This document shows positions 19,501-27,624 of a stretch of DNA of 64,000 bases, piece after piece. The notes beneath the pieces are model-generated. The model ran no database searches. It saw only the letters and a program-made list of their open reading frames with translations, and was not told the DNA's origin. Both the position numbers and the translations under genes were made by a program. The stretch is from Legionella sp. (GTDB taxonomy: Bacteria > Pseudomonadota > Gammaproteobacteria > Legionellales > Legionellaceae). Position 1 is the first letter of the stretch. Each line of letters begins with the position of its first letter. The stretch is taken from the NCBI GenBank assembly GCA_031291095.1, contig JARLJR010000075.1:25332-89331 (forward strand), written 5' to 3'.

Positions 19501-19823
19501 GTAGTTATAATGATTGGTATTTACCGGCTATTTGTGAAATGGGGTATGATCAATACAATACCGGTACTGGCTGTGGTTCCTCAGGGGCTCCTTTTATGCA
19601 AAATATACAATCTAACCTGATCACATATAATAGCCTGAATCTTTTGAATGCGTTCTCAGCAAGTTATTATAGTTCTTCAGAATTTGCGACCGTTAGTTCA
19701 AATAATCCGCGTACGCAAGCTTGTGGGCAACAATTTGACCCAGATGATACTTATGTGGCGCAGAGCCCTTTTACTAAAAACAATCAAGCGTTGGTTCGTT
19801 GCGTGCGCTTATTCACACACTAG
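13518..19823 (+). CDS. Giant secreted repeat protein: fibronectin type III and Ig-like repeats with DUF1566-like C-terminus; candidate adhesin
   Basis: A 2,101-residue protein. A long basic N-region precedes a hydrophobic stretch (about 40-58) and a likely signal cleavage after SFAYA. Fibronectin type III domains lie at about 185-465 (three) and again at about 1425-1517 and 1615-1712. An Ig-like Big_3-type domain sits near 1518-1610. Residues 467-1422 are eleven tandem domains of about 87 residues, each with one pair of Cys. The C-terminal part (NDWYLPAICEMGYD, then YYSSSEF and ALVRCVRLF) resembles DUF1566, the C-terminal domain type of the Legionella collagen-like adhesin Lcl. An AGGA-type ribosome site precedes the ATG. 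Predicted role: a cell-surface stalk with a terminal binding head. The secretion route is not evident. Confidence 0.85.
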   Translation: MKREGMRQQDGQWVRFIDFIFTKLWSRRQTIKQHNHHYLLQALFLFGVFGLTTSFAYAAKPVFLIKPITKAPAVLYLGETATANYLVTNNTPYVLKNNGLSQLPAGISQSGGSCRASFDLAPGQNCSIQLTIIADRLSGDVHGGPIVCNTINNPVYCARPTQQDGLEIKKINTPPPTNPPSVPQNIMANINIAADGSLSARVTWDPPKSDGGLPIVGYLVTANSNFFANAGSCSTDATHRDCTINGLNPGTRYVFSVAAINTSGKGQPAPSPSVTTPTAPFAPMAVTAVANGNGTVAINWTAPSDGGSTITGYTVSSSPDNVTCSTSGATNCTYSTLTPGSSYSFTVTATNAIGVGPASEPTSIVNIPAVPGAPTSVVATVSGDGAGTISVSINWVAPIHDGGTAISGYTVTPSPLPSSGSTTCSTSGATSCTFTNLTQGSTYSFVVTAENSVGSGMPSSASNTIRVQDSQTISFTSSAPSNAVVAGSSYLPSATASSGLTVSFSIDTASAGICSLSGGALTYQAVGNCILNANQTGDNNYLAATQVQQTISVGKGSQSINYTSTAPSAAVVAGATYTPTATVSSGLTVTLSVDAASSSVCSLSAGTVSFIGAGTCTLNANQAGDSNYNAATQLQQSFTVGKGSQTISYTSTAPSAAVVAGATYTPTATASSGFTVALSVDASSSSVCSMSAGVVSFIGAGTCTLNADQAGDSNYNAAPQLQQSFTVGKGSQTISYTSTAPSAAVVAGATYTPTATVSSGLTVTLSVDAASSAVCSMSAGVVSFIGAGTCTINANQAGDSNYNAATQLQQSFTVGKGSQTISYTSTAPSAAVVAGATYTPTATVSSGLTVTLSVDAASSSVCSLSAGTVSFIGAGTCTLNANQAGDSNYNAATQLQQSFTVGKGSQTISYTSTAPSAAVVAGATYTPTATATSGLTVTLTVDAASSAVCSMSAGTVSFIGAGTCTINANQAGDSNYNAATQLQQSFTVGKGSQTISYTSTAPSAAVVAGATYTPTATATSGLTVTLTVDASSSSVCSMSAGVVSFNAVGTCTINANQAGNANYNAATQLQQSFTVAKGSQTISYTSTAPSAAVVAGATYTPTATATSGLTVTLTVDASSSSVCSMSAGVVSFNAVGTCTINANQAGNANYNAATQLQQSFTVGKGSQTISYTSTAPSAAVVAGATYTPTATTTSGLTVTLTVDVASSSVCSMSAGVVSFIGAGTCTINANQAGNSNYNAATQLQQSFTVGKGSQTVSYTSTAPSAAVVAGATYTPAATATSGLTVALTVDASSSSICSMSAGVVSFIGAGTCTINANQAGNANYNAATQVQQSFTVAKGSQTISYTSTAPSLALVGGTTYTPTATASSGLVVTITVDATSSSVCSISGGVVSFNAVGTCTLNANQAGNANYNAATQVQQSFSVITTPGAPTGATAVAGNGLALVSWTAPASTGGASISSYQVTSSPGGLTCSISGLARCKVTGLSNGTSYTFSVTATNSAGAGPASTASNAVVPFPDPTTTQLYSSLNPAAVGNTVTLSAQVTSVNGFLSVGTVSFFNGGVAISGCSNISVVSGSASCSTSFASAATNTITATYNGTTANSASTSAAFSQYSVAAISQVTLSTSPRQVTAIPGDSQVVVRWLPPFNTGGQAITGYSVTYGPTTASPTSSSYQTVGCSTTGGLSCTVTGLTNGTAYTFRVLAVNSSGNGIPSYSSSVKPGSAVLVSPSTLALSGLGSGIYRAFTLTNATLFPVTITQTPTTSDFSPALPTGTTLYTTTCTIDTVLNPGNSCSVTLKPGSVASAMSSPNTASACTANVAGRTAPAANVIQLQTDAGTISAQVLVLGYGCTYQSGYVFSIDDSVANILSVAGKVAATGDQGANKIWASNGAGSAITQVSLDLIPGIDYTSTGAAASPTGAAFVSFFSSYYTNANPFATASFIACEGKMDGQCNSYNTVLFYNQLVTNYNNSGSPKFTASAGPTNTSYYAAGLCVNTISSYNDWYLPAICEMGYDQYNTGTGCGSSGAPFMQNIQSNLITYNSLNLLNAFSASYYSSSEFATVSSNNPRTQACGQQFDPDDTYVAQSPFTKNNQALVRCVRLFTH
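14916..17783 (+). repeat. Eleven-copy in-frame tandem repeat (ten units of exactly 261 bp plus one 258-bp unit)
   Basis: Unit boundaries (the Val codon before GKGSQ) fall at 15174, 15435, 15696, 15957, 16218, 16479, 16740, 17001, 17262 and 17523, with the last ending at 17783: ten units of exactly 261 bp. A more diverged 258-bp unit precedes them from 14916. Neighbouring units are very similar, including many synonymous positions, so the array is being homogenised by recombination. Confidence 0.95.
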
Positions 19824-20114
19824 TTATGGTCGTTGTGGAATAAATGCTTGAGGGTAGAATTTCCTTGCTTGCTGAAAGACTTATGATGGCACATCATAGT
19901 TCTGAACGGGATTCTACCTGAATGATTATGGACTCTTTTTTTCTTTATTGACTCGGCTTAATGTATAAATAATTTTTATTAATCATTATAATGAATGAAC
20001 TGTTTGTAAAAGATGCTTTACTGACTCTGATAGAGAAATTTTTTATTTAACTTTATATTGTGCAACGGGTATTTTCGGTTCTATTTAATTAATGAATGGT
20101 AAAGGATATTGAAC

Positions 20115-20864
20115 ATGCAAGTTAAATCTCTTGTCTTAGGCTTATTGATGTTAACGGGTTATGCCCAAGGCTTCGCGGGGACTATGGCAACTCAAACCAA
20201 AAATTTAGCCTATCGTCCTTACGCGGTATTTACTGCCGCAGCTGATTTTACCCGCACCGGACATGCACAAACACTCACCTTACTTCCCCCGTTCACTAAT
20301 TATTATACCAAACATTCTTCTTATGCCAGCAGTGCTGATTTGGGTTTGGGCGGAGGGATTGAAGGGCACGCGTTCTCATTTTTATCATGGCAGGCAGGGA
20401 TCTCAGGGTATTGGAATACTCCCCTTACTCGTCAAGGTGATGTATGGCAATTTAGTTTACCCGAATTCAATAATTTTCATTATCATTATAAGATTCAGTC
20501 CTCACGCATTATGGCTGTAGCTAAGCTATTAACTACCTATCGTGAACGTATTCATCCTTATATTTCTGGAGAGTTGGGCGCTGCGTTTAACCGCTCCCGT
20601 TCTTATTATGAAACGCCTTTAATTGAGGAAGCAGTAGCAATGGCCCCCTTTAGCAGCCATACTCAAAGTTCTTTTTCTTGGGGAGTTGGTGCTGGAATAG
20701 ATGTTGATGTGTGGACGCATTTACGTTTAGGGCTAGGCTATCAGTTTGCTGATTTAGGACACGCTAAATTGGGCCTAAGTCCAGCAGAAGAGACTAAACA
20801 AACATTGAATAATTCTAATTTATACACACACCAAGCGCGTTTCCAATTGACGGCTATGCTTTAA
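20115..20864 (+). CDS. Outer-membrane beta-barrel protein (surface antigen-like)
   Basis: A 249-residue protein with a clear signal peptide (MQVKSLVLGLLMLTG... cleaved near GFA). The mature part is rich in alternating hydrophobic and aromatic residues, with glycine turns such as GLGGGIEGHAF, WGVGAGIDVDVW and LGLGYQFADLGHAKLGL, ending in a final strand YTHQARFQLTAML. This is typical of small eight-stranded OmpA/OmpW-type barrels found in many copies in Legionella. AAGGA eight bases before the ATG at 20115 decides the start over an in-frame TTG at 20109. It is separated from the adhesin gene by 291 bp, so it is probably a separate unit. Function unknown. Confidence 0.8.
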   Translation: MQVKSLVLGLLMLTGYAQGFAGTMATQTKNLAYRPYAVFTAAADFTRTGHAQTLTLLPPFTNYYTKHSSYASSADLGLGGGIEGHAFSFLSWQAGISGYWNTPLTRQGDVWQFSLPEFNNFHYHYKIQSSRIMAVAKLLTTYRERIHPYISGELGAAFNRSRSYYETPLIEEAVAMAPFSSHTQSSFSWGVGAGIDVDVWTHLRLGLGYQFADLGHAKLGLSPAEETKQTLNNSNLYTHQARFQLTAML

Positions 20865-20929
20865 GCCCGTATTAAACCAAGGGACTTTTGATGCAGATAC
20901 CCGTATTACGACTTCGTCGAATACGGGCT
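20864..20929. terminator. Strong hairpin between convergent genes
   Basis: CCCGTATT at 20900-20907 pairs with AATACGGG at 20920-20927, with CGAC/GTCG extending the stem. A third arm, AGCCCGTATT at 20864-20873, can compete for the same 3' arm. It lies between the barrel gene (+) and the LRR gene (-) and probably stops transcription from either side. There is no long T run. Confidence 0.55.
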
Positions 20930-20937
20930 ACATTTAT

Positions 20938-22626
20938 CTACGAACTAAATGATGATTCCGCAACAATGCTAGCACTAGTCACAGGCCCTTCTTTCTTAGA
21001 CTTTGCGAACAGGCCATGCGGACTCGTCGCCTTAGTTTCATATTGAGCCACCTGTTTAAGCACGCGACCTTTCTCATGAGGAACATCAGACGACTTAGCT
21101 CCTTGTAATTGAGTAATCGTTGCATTTGCTTCAGCAAGTTGTGCTTCTAAGTCTTTCACTCGAGCTTTTAATGTCTTAATTTGAGCACTTTTTGAGGGTT
21201 TAGCTTCAATGTCTATAACTCCGTCCACAGAAGCGCTAGATGTTGCTACAGCTTGAGCTGCCAATGCATTGTTCTTAGCTTCTTCCCGCTGTTTCAATAC
21301 GTCTTTTAATTCAACGCAAGGTATTCCATTAATAGAACGTAATTTTCTTGCTGAGCCTTCAGCAGGAATAAAACTTGCTAACATATCATCAGGTAGACCT
21401 GTGCCACTTAAATTAATGCGGATTAATTTTTTTGCTTTAACAACGGCTAAAAGTAACTCTTCTACCTTCGCTTTTTCTGCGGCAATCGTTTTATTTGCTC
21501 GAGGGGCTTTTTGAGATTTTGCACTGAGAATAGAAAACATAGAGTTAGTACTTACATCTAAAACTTTCAGGTGTTCACGGGTTAATAAATTTCCCACACC
21601 AACATGAGTCAATTGATTATTAGCTATTTCTAAATGCGTTAAATTAGGAAATAAAGCCATTAATAAGGGAACATGATCATCTGTAAGCTGGCAAAAATTA
21701 AGTTTCACCTTTTGGATTTGCTCTAATTTATTTGGTTTTTTAGAATCCTCTTCCTCTTCCTGATAAAATTTAAGTTTTGGATTATAACTGAGATTTACTG
21801 TACGTAGTCTTTTCATTGCCGCTAAAGACTCAAAAACATAAGGCGATACATCACATCCCTCAATGTTCAATGTATGTAAAACCGGGCATTGCAGCTTATC
21901 TAGAGCATAATCGGATACATCACACCCCTCAATATTCAATGTGTGTAAAACCGGCCATTGCAGCTTACCTATAGCATAATTATCAACCTTTCTGTTTTTT
22001 CCCAAATCTAAAATTTCTAATAAGTCCATTCCCTTTAAGCAGAGAACCCCGCTAGAACTTAATTCATTTCCATGTAAATGGAGTTCTTTTAGGATTTTTA
22101 ACTTAGACCTATCCCCCATTAAAAATTCTAAATCTTGATCATTAACGTTACATCTATTTAAAGAAAGGATTTTCAACTTCGGTTCCGTTGCATAGGCTGA
22201 GAAACCAAGCAAGGCGCCCATTACATTAAGCTCAGGGTTATCATCTAAATAAAGAGCGTTTAGTTTATCCGTGTTAAATGCAGGTCTATTTTTTAAGCGA
22301 TTACTCTTTAGTGAAAGACTTGTAACATGTCCTAAGGCAACTAAGTGAGGCGTAGTGTGATCGTCGGTGATTGCACAGTTATCTAAACGTAGTGTTTTTA
22401 TGTTTGGAAGGTTATTTAAGGCCTTAACTAAAGTTACTATATCTTCATTCCTAAGATCGGAACCACTTAAATCCAATTCGGAAATATTCTCACAGCCTGT
22501 ATTTGTCTTATCACTGAGTGCTGTCAATAATTTTTTTACGTTACCATTTTTTTTCAGGCTAAGCTGCACCGTTTCCAAAGATGAATTCTCTTGTTTTATC
22601 TGTTTTAGAAAAGCGTTTAATTTCAT
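20938..22626 (-). CDS. Leucine-rich repeat protein with C-terminal coiled coil; candidate Dot/Icm effector
   Basis: A 562-residue protein with no signal peptide. Residues about 45-440 consist of ribonuclease-inhibitor-like LRRs (for example LSELDLSGSDLR-type units: ISELDLSGSDL, IKTLRLDNCAI, LKILSLNRCNV, LHTLNIEGCDV). A coiled coil follows at about 475-505 (IKTLKARVKDLEAQLAEAN). The C-terminus (VTSASIVAESSFSS) is rich in small and polar residues. LRR proteins without a signal peptide are common among Legionella effectors, where they bind host proteins. Two adjacent LRR units are nearly identical at DNA level. A GAGG ribosome site precedes the ATG. Effector status is an inference. Confidence 0.75.
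   Translation of the reverse strand: MKLNAFLKQIKQENSSLETVQLSLKKNGNVKKLLTALSDKTNTGCENISELDLSGSDLRNEDIVTLVKALNNLPNIKTLRLDNCAITDDHTTPHLVALGHVTSLSLKSNRLKNRPAFNTDKLNALYLDDNPELNVMGALLGFSAYATEPKLKILSLNRCNVNDQDLEFLMGDRSKLKILKELHLHGNELSSSGVLCLKGMDLLEILDLGKNRKVDNYAIGKLQWPVLHTLNIEGCDVSDYALDKLQCPVLHTLNIEGCDVSPYVFESLAAMKRLRTVNLSYNPKLKFYQEEEEDSKKPNKLEQIQKVKLNFCQLTDDHVPLLMALFPNLTHLEIANNQLTHVGVGNLLTREHLKVLDVSTNSMFSILSAKSQKAPRANKTIAAEKAKVEELLLAVVKAKKLIRINLSGTGLPDDMLASFIPAEGSARKLRSINGIPCVELKDVLKQREEAKNNALAAQAVATSSASVDGVIDIEAKPSKSAQIKTLKARVKDLEAQLAEANATITQLQGAKSSDVPHEKGRVLKQVAQYETKATSPHGLFAKSKKEGPVTSASIVAESSFSS
21849..21986 (-). repeat. 69-bp tandem duplication inside the LRR gene
   Basis: Two adjacent 69-bp units (starting at 21849 and 21918) encode the LRR unit LHTLNIEGCDVS twice with few base changes. 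This is a recent in-frame LRR unit duplication. Confidence 0.85.
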
Positions 22627-22792
22627 AATAACCTCATTTAATTAAAAATGATCCGGGCAACTACAGGGTTGGGCTCGCCTCATATGCTGGAACGAGGACA
22701 GTATAAAGGACAATAATAGATCAAACAAGGTTATTTTTAGACAAACCTTTGGTGAGCTTATCAATTGACCTGGTCTGGATGGAGGCGCAGTC

Positions 22793-22826
22793 CCTGGATC
22801 AAGGCTTTTTTGAGCCTCGATCCAGG
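22793..22826. repeat. Hairpin-forming inverted repeat
   Basis: CCTGGATCAAGGCT pairs with AGCCTCGATCCAGG (one mismatch) around a T-rich loop. It lies 25 bp past the stop of the minus-strand gene at 22851 and may terminate it. The end sequence (CCTGG...CCAGG) recalls the dispersed family B palindromes. Confidence 0.55.
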
Positions 22827-22850
22827 CTACAGGTTTGCTTAAATCGTTAT

Positions 22851-24374
22851 TTACATGCTAAAGGACAGTTCTTGTATTTCTTCATTACGTGCATGTTGGT
22901 CTTGTGCATGCACCAGTTCATATCCTAAATAAGCTACGGTTAAAGCCACTGCAGCAGGCCAATAAAGGGCGAAAGTAGCGATTAAAACTGATGGTATTAT
23001 TACGTTTTTCGCCATGGTAAAGATAAAATCATTACGTGCTGCGTCAAATTCTTTCTGAGCAAGTTCTAAACCGGTGTTATAAAGCTCTGCATCAGCTAAA
23101 CGTAAACTTTTTTCCTGATATTTCCCGTAATTACCTGTGGATAAGTACATGGCAATAGCGACTGTACATGCAAAATAACTGGCAATAATGATGCCTGGCG
23201 GGCTAAAAATTAAGGTAGAAGAAAATCCTAACATCAGTAAAGATGCAGCAGAGGCGGCAAAATAAAGTTTTCCTTCTTTAGTCTTCCAGTCAACTTCTAA
23301 TTCATCCAGTTGCTTATTTAATATTCTTACATGCTGTGAGCGTTCTTCGCTGCTTAAATCAGGGATAAAATAAGGCGAATTAGGATTTTCGTAACTATCT
23401 CGCTCCCGCAAATATTGTGCTTTTTTAACTAGATATTCTTGTTTAAATAAATAAGATTGATATAACGTCATGCATACATCAAAACCTAAAAATACCGCGG
23501 TTATTGCCCCAGCAACAGGACCTGGGATATTAGTAATGTGATTAAAATTAGTTAAAAAGTTAACTCCTGCCCAGGTTAAGTCGTTACCAAAGCCCCAATG
23601 AAGCTTATATAGCTCATATTTTAAACGCTGCCCCATTGTTGAGTCGTTATATTCCTCATCCGTAGGAAAAAACACATGGCGCACTAAGGTTCCAGCATCA
23701 ATCATAAAACGGGTTAAAAAGAAGCCCACACTTAAATAATTAAGAATGCCATTAGGGGATTGGAATACAGAAATTATTTTATCTATATCGGTATGCGTTC
23801 CCAGAATTGCATCTAATTGTTCAATGAATTGCAATTCTTTAGCAAACCTTAAGCCATTTACTAAAGTTAGTCGAGTAAAGGTCCAATACAAACGGCAAAC
23901 GTTAGCATAACCTACATAATCGCGCAGCTGTGACGTATGATATGGCGCATTTGTTAAATTACGTAAACTACCAGTAAAATTATTCACTAGTGATTCGGCG
24001 AAAGCTGTTTTAGACTTAGCATCCTCTATTTCTTCATTCAGTATGCGTTTCCTTATTTGTACTCTTAAATTGCTATACTCATTTTCCTTGGCTTTATTTG
24101 AATAAGCTTTATAAAAGGATTCCAGTAAGGAGGCACAATAATAACAATACATCCAAAATTCTTTACTATCTCCATCGTTCTGCTTTTTTAATACGGCAAA
24201 TAATTGGGTAAATTCGGCTTCCAGATCGAGTTGAGTTTCCAATAAGTCACGATAAGTGTGATTTTTTGCAAGCGCATCGACCCGTTCAAAGTCTGATTGC
24301 ATGGTTTTAGTTTCTCGAAGCAGACTAAAGAAATTATTTTTATCATTAATAAAAGCTGCATTTGAGTAACCCAT
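22851..24374 (-). CDS. Unknown membrane protein, candidate Dot/Icm effector
   Basis: From the ATG at 24374 the protein has 507 residues; an in-frame GTG at 24380 is less likely because GAGG sits eight bases before the ATG. The N-terminal half is charged and helical (SDFERVDALAKNHTYRDLLE...). Hydrophobic segments occur near residues 280-305 (a GPVAGAITAVFLGFDVCM region), near 375-420 (two segments with SLLMLGFSSTLIF and IIIASYFACTVAIAMYL), and near 465-490 (two short ones). The C-terminus, ARNEEIQELSFSM, has an acidic patch followed by hydrophobic and polar residues, as in Dot/Icm E-block signals. I recognise no enzyme motif. The gene stands alone between LRR and oxidoreductase genes on the same strand. 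Confidence 0.7.
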   Translation of the reverse strand: MGYSNAAFINDKNNFFSLLRETKTMQSDFERVDALAKNHTYRDLLETQLDLEAEFTQLFAVLKKQNDGDSKEFWMYCYYCASLLESFYKAYSNKAKENEYSNLRVQIRKRILNEEIEDAKSKTAFAESLVNNFTGSLRNLTNAPYHTSQLRDYVGYANVCRLYWTFTRLTLVNGLRFAKELQFIEQLDAILGTHTDIDKIISVFQSPNGILNYLSVGFFLTRFMIDAGTLVRHVFFPTDEEYNDSTMGQRLKYELYKLHWGFGNDLTWAGVNFLTNFNHITNIPGPVAGAITAVFLGFDVCMTLYQSYLFKQEYLVKKAQYLRERDSYENPNSPYFIPDLSSEERSQHVRILNKQLDELEVDWKTKEGKLYFAASAASLLMLGFSSTLIFSPPGIIIASYFACTVAIAMYLSTGNYGKYQEKSLRLADAELYNTGLELAQKEFDAARNDFIFTMAKNVIIPSVLIATFALYWPAAVALTVAYLGYELVHAQDQHARNEEIQELSFSM

Positions 24375-24528
24375 AATCACAACCTCGCAAAAAAAAGACA
24401 GAAAGACTTACTACGTTATCATTAGCCTTTTATTTTGACAAGCCTTTTTTGTGTTTTTTTTACACATAATGTAATAATAAATAATTGGTTGTTAATTTGC
24501 CAAATTACAGAGTTTGGTATAGGGAAAA

Positions 24529-24548
24529 CCTGGTTGCAAGCAACCAGG
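24529..24548. repeat. Dispersed palindrome, family B, copy 1
   Basis: CCTGGTTGCAAGCAACCAGG is a perfect 20-bp palindrome, followed by CTACG. Identical or near-identical copies occur at 37132-37151, 39836-39869, 53613-53632 and 53667-53686. Confidence 0.85.
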
Positions 24549-24562
24549 CTACGTCTTTTATA

Positions 24563-26023
24563 TTATGCGTAGGCATTTGAGGGACGGGCTACATTATCAT
24601 TTATTTCTTCAATACCCTCTGTTGGCGTATTCTCAAAGATTTTGAGGCGAGTATTACTATCCAAACAGTGTTCCTGGGTACATAACTGCGTTGCAATGTT
24701 AATTGATGCAGTAATACCGCTTTCATGGGAATCATTAAAGCCGGCTAAAATACCGCCAAACCATAATCCATACTCGCCTTGTGCTCTATGTAATGCCTGT
24801 TGTGCCGCATAATATTTATCATCCATTTTGGGATGTCGGTAGTTCACCGTATGCAACACATTTTGCGGCATGGGCTGTCCTGGTAAAACCCAGGTCTTCA
24901 TGATGGGAACCTCTCCTTCTGGAAAATGCCATTCTTTACACATGGTATTTGCGGCATGCACCCCATCAAAGCGAGTATGTACTACGGTATGATTGGGAGA
25001 TCGATAAGCAGGGTCCTGATGAAAAACAATCGTCGTATCATAGTACTCAACTTGCGCTAAGAGATTTTGCAACTCCTGAACCTTAGGTAGGTCCCTTAAA
25101 AGCTCGGCAGTTACTTCTGCAGCCGTGGTAATGGCTACATCATCATAGAGAATTACTTCACCATCCTCATCAACAACGAAGGTATCATCCTGTTTAAGTA
25201 GTTTATATTTTTCTTTGCCTTCATCCATTACCGGAATAATACGTTTAATTTCAGTATTTAATTGAAATTCTGTATTTTTACTGCGTGATTGTAATTTATC
25301 AATGTATGAACTTAAACCGTTAGGTGCCTCATACCAAGTAGTGTCTGCCGTTAAATAATTCATTGCATAGTGCGCACAAAAATCCTTGATGGCATCAACT
25401 GGGGCGCCCCAGGCAGCAGCAATTAACGGATAAAGAAATTCATGGGCAAAGCGTTTTTTATACGTTTCTGTGCCACAAAAGGAATGCATCGCAAATTGTT
25501 CTAAGGTAAGTACTTCATCACTATTGAGAAGGTGTTTTTTTGCATTGTTAATTAGCTCATCCATGTTAATCAATTCTAAAAGATCATTAAATAAAGTATG
25601 AAAAGACACTTTTATTTCTTCGCCAGAGCAAAATAAACCAAAACAGTTTAACAAATTAGATTTTGACTTTTTGCCTTCGCCAGTAGGAACCTCATAGATT
25701 GGCGGCATAACTACATGTTTATTGGTTCTCAGATCTTCGAAGTCCATTGACAGTTCAAATGTTTTTAATGGAATTTTTAAGTACTTTAATAGTCGATGAA
25801 AACGAGGATATAGCGCTGGCCCACCAATAAACTCAGCCCCACCCTCAACTTTTACCCCATTTAATTCTAAGGTATTAATATGACCACCCAAGCGCTCATT
25901 TTTCTCAAACAAAGTCACATTAAATTCTGGAGATTGATCGATAAACCAAGCAAGGCTCCCCCCTGTGCCTCCGCCAATTACGGCGATATTGCGTTTTTTT
26001 TGAGGTAATGTTTTTTTTGGCAT
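24563..26023 (-). CDS. FAD-dependent amine oxidase-like oxidoreductase
   Basis: A 486-residue protein. The Rossmann motif IAVIGGGTGGSLAWF near residue 14, followed by LFEKNERLGGHINTL and VEGGAEFIGG, is the FAD-binding start of the flavin amine oxidase/phytoene desaturase superfamily. This combination resembles the predicted NAD/FAD-binding protein family (COG2907-like). A second FAD-contact region with DVAITTAAEVTAELLRDLP appears mid-protein. The substrate is unknown; relatives sit with fatty-acid cyclopropanation or quinone/carotenoid genes, but no such partner is seen here. GGGAG seven bases before the ATG supports the start. The gene may be monocistronic: a palindrome-rich gap precedes it and a family B repeat follows its stop. 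Confidence 0.82.
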   Translation of the reverse strand: MPKKTLPQKKRNIAVIGGGTGGSLAWFIDQSPEFNVTLFEKNERLGGHINTLELNGVKVEGGAEFIGGPALYPRFHRLLKYLKIPLKTFELSMDFEDLRTNKHVVMPPIYEVPTGEGKKSKSNLLNCFGLFCSGEEIKVSFHTLFNDLLELINMDELINNAKKHLLNSDEVLTLEQFAMHSFCGTETYKKRFAHEFLYPLIAAAWGAPVDAIKDFCAHYAMNYLTADTTWYEAPNGLSSYIDKLQSRSKNTEFQLNTEIKRIIPVMDEGKEKYKLLKQDDTFVVDEDGEVILYDDVAITTAAEVTAELLRDLPKVQELQNLLAQVEYYDTTIVFHQDPAYRSPNHTVVHTRFDGVHAANTMCKEWHFPEGEVPIMKTWVLPGQPMPQNVLHTVNYRHPKMDDKYYAAQQALHRAQGEYGLWFGGILAGFNDSHESGITASINIATQLCTQEHCLDSNTRLKIFENTPTEGIEEINDNVARPSNAYA

Positions 26024-26135
26024 GTGTATCTCCCTGGTAGCATCAATTTATAAATCTAACGGAAATAAACTGGCAAAGAAAGGATCATTAGTGCTCTAAA
26101 TTCTGTCTAAATAGACTTTTTTAGTGGGGGGGAAT

Positions 26136-26154
26136 TAACTAATTGAATTAGTTA
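26136..26154. promoter_or_regulatory. 19-bp AT-rich palindrome (operator-like)
   Basis: TAACTAATTGAATTAGTTA has two perfect 9-bp arms around one base. It lies in the 263-bp gap between mnmE and the oxidoreductase gene, about 110 bp upstream of the oxidoreductase start, so it could be an operator or the end hairpin of the mnmE unit. Confidence 0.3.
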
Positions 26155-26286
26155 AATTTTATTATTATGAGTCGGTTTTGAAATTTAATTATTTTCTTGC
26201 AATCATCTATGCGCCACGCTTACGATTAACGCTAAATATTATTTGGCTTCTATAAACACTAGGCCGAATTACTAATCACGAAATAT

Positions 26287-27624
26287 CTACTTCCCAATAC
26301 AAAAGCTAGAAAAAATACGCCCTAACAAATCATCAGAAGAAAATTCGCCCGTAATCTCACATAAAACTTGGTGCGCAAGCCGTAAATCCTCAGCTAATAA
26401 CTCACCCGCACGGTGTTCTGATAATTGTTGTTGGCCTGTGGCCAAGAGATTTTTTGCATCATCTAAAGCCTGTAAATGACGTCTTCGCGCTAAAAACTTC
26501 CCTTCTGTCGGTTGATAACCAACCACTTCTTTAATCACTTGCTTTAAGCCATTAATACCTAATGCCGATTTTGCAGAAAGATAAACGTTATGTTCTTGTA
26601 CTTGCGCTGGATGATTTACCGTATCAATTTTATTAAAAACGGTAATAATTGGCACTTCAGCAGGTAAAGCCGCTTTAATTTCTTTGGTCAAAATATGATG
26701 ATGCTCTGGATCATTGATATCAACGACCAAAAGTACACAGTCAGCTTGTTTTAGCTCTTGCCAGGCACGTTTGATTCCTTCCTTTTCGACCACATCATCG
26801 GATTCACGCAAACCTGCGGTATCAATAATGTGAATAGGAATATCATCCAATAAAATATGTTCACGCATGACATCACGAGTGGTGCCAGCAATCTCAGTCA
26901 CAATGGCTATGTCCCGCCCTGCCAAACAATTGATTAAGGTTGATTTACCAGCATTTGGTCTGCCTGCAATAACCATGGATAAACCTTCACGTAGCATGAC
27001 CCCTTGGTTGGCCTGAGCGCGAATAGCATTAAGCTCATCTAAAATGCTTTGTAACAAACCGGAAACCTTACCGTCATTGAGAAAATCAATTTCCTCTTCG
27101 GGAAAATCAATTGCTGCCTCAACATATAAACGTAAATAAATAAGCTGTTCATTAAGCTTATTTATTTTAGTGGAGAATTCGCCTTGTAACGATTTCAATG
27201 CCATACGAGCGGCGGTTTGTGAGCTCGCCTGGATCAAATCTGCGATTGCTTCTGCTTGGGTTAAATCAATTTTGTCATTTAGAAAAGCGCGTTCAGAAAA
27301 TTCCCCAGGGCGAGCAAGCCGAGCACCGGCATTAATACTTGCTTTCGTCAGCATATCCAGTACCACAGGCGAACCATGCGCCTGAATCTCCACCACATCT
27401 TCACCAGTGAATGAATGCGGGGCTTTAAAATAAAGCATCAAGCCTTGGTCAACCAAACTGTTATCAGCATAAAACGAACTGAAGGTAGCTAATCGAGGGG
27501 GTAATTCTTTGTTGCCATTGATGGTCATGGCAATGGGATAGGCCTTCGGGCCTGATAAGCGGATGATGCCTACCCCACCTCGACCCGGTGGGGTAGCTAT
27601 GGCTACTATCGTATCAGTGCTCAT
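26287..27624 (-). CDS. mnmE: tRNA uridine-5-carboxymethylaminomethyl modification GTPase MnmE
   Basis: A 445-residue protein starting [25 protein letters not shown], the MnmE N-terminal folate-binding domain. The G domain has GRPNAGKST (about residue 226), an IAGTTRD switch region and FNKID. The C-terminus ends in the conserved CIGK with the catalytic Cys. With MnmG it installs the cmnm5 group on wobble uridine 34 of several tRNAs. It follows yidC with no spacer, so it is the last gene of the rpmH-rnpA-yidD-yidC-mnmE unit. Confidence 0.98.
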   Translation of the reverse strand: MSTDTIVAIATPPGRGGVGIIRLSGPKAYPIAMTINGNKELPPRLATFSSFYADNSLVDQGLMLYFKAPHSFTGEDVVEIQAHGSPVVLDMLTKASINAGARLARPGEFSERAFLNDKIDLTQAEAIADLIQASSQTAARMALKSLQGEFSTKINKLNEQLIYLRLYVEAAIDFPEEEIDFLNDGKVSGLLQSILDELNAIRAQANQGVMLREGLSMVIAGRPNAGKSTLINCLAGRDIAIVTEIAGTTRDVMREHILLDDIPIHIIDTAGLRESDDVVEKEGIKRAWQELKQADCVLLVVDINDPEHHHILTKEIKAALPAEVPIITVFNKIDTVNHPAQVQEHNVYLSAKSALGINGLKQVIKEVVGYQPTEGKFLARRRHLQALDDAKNLLATGQQQLSEHRAGELLAEDLRLAHQVLCEITGEFSSDDLLGRIFSSFCIGK

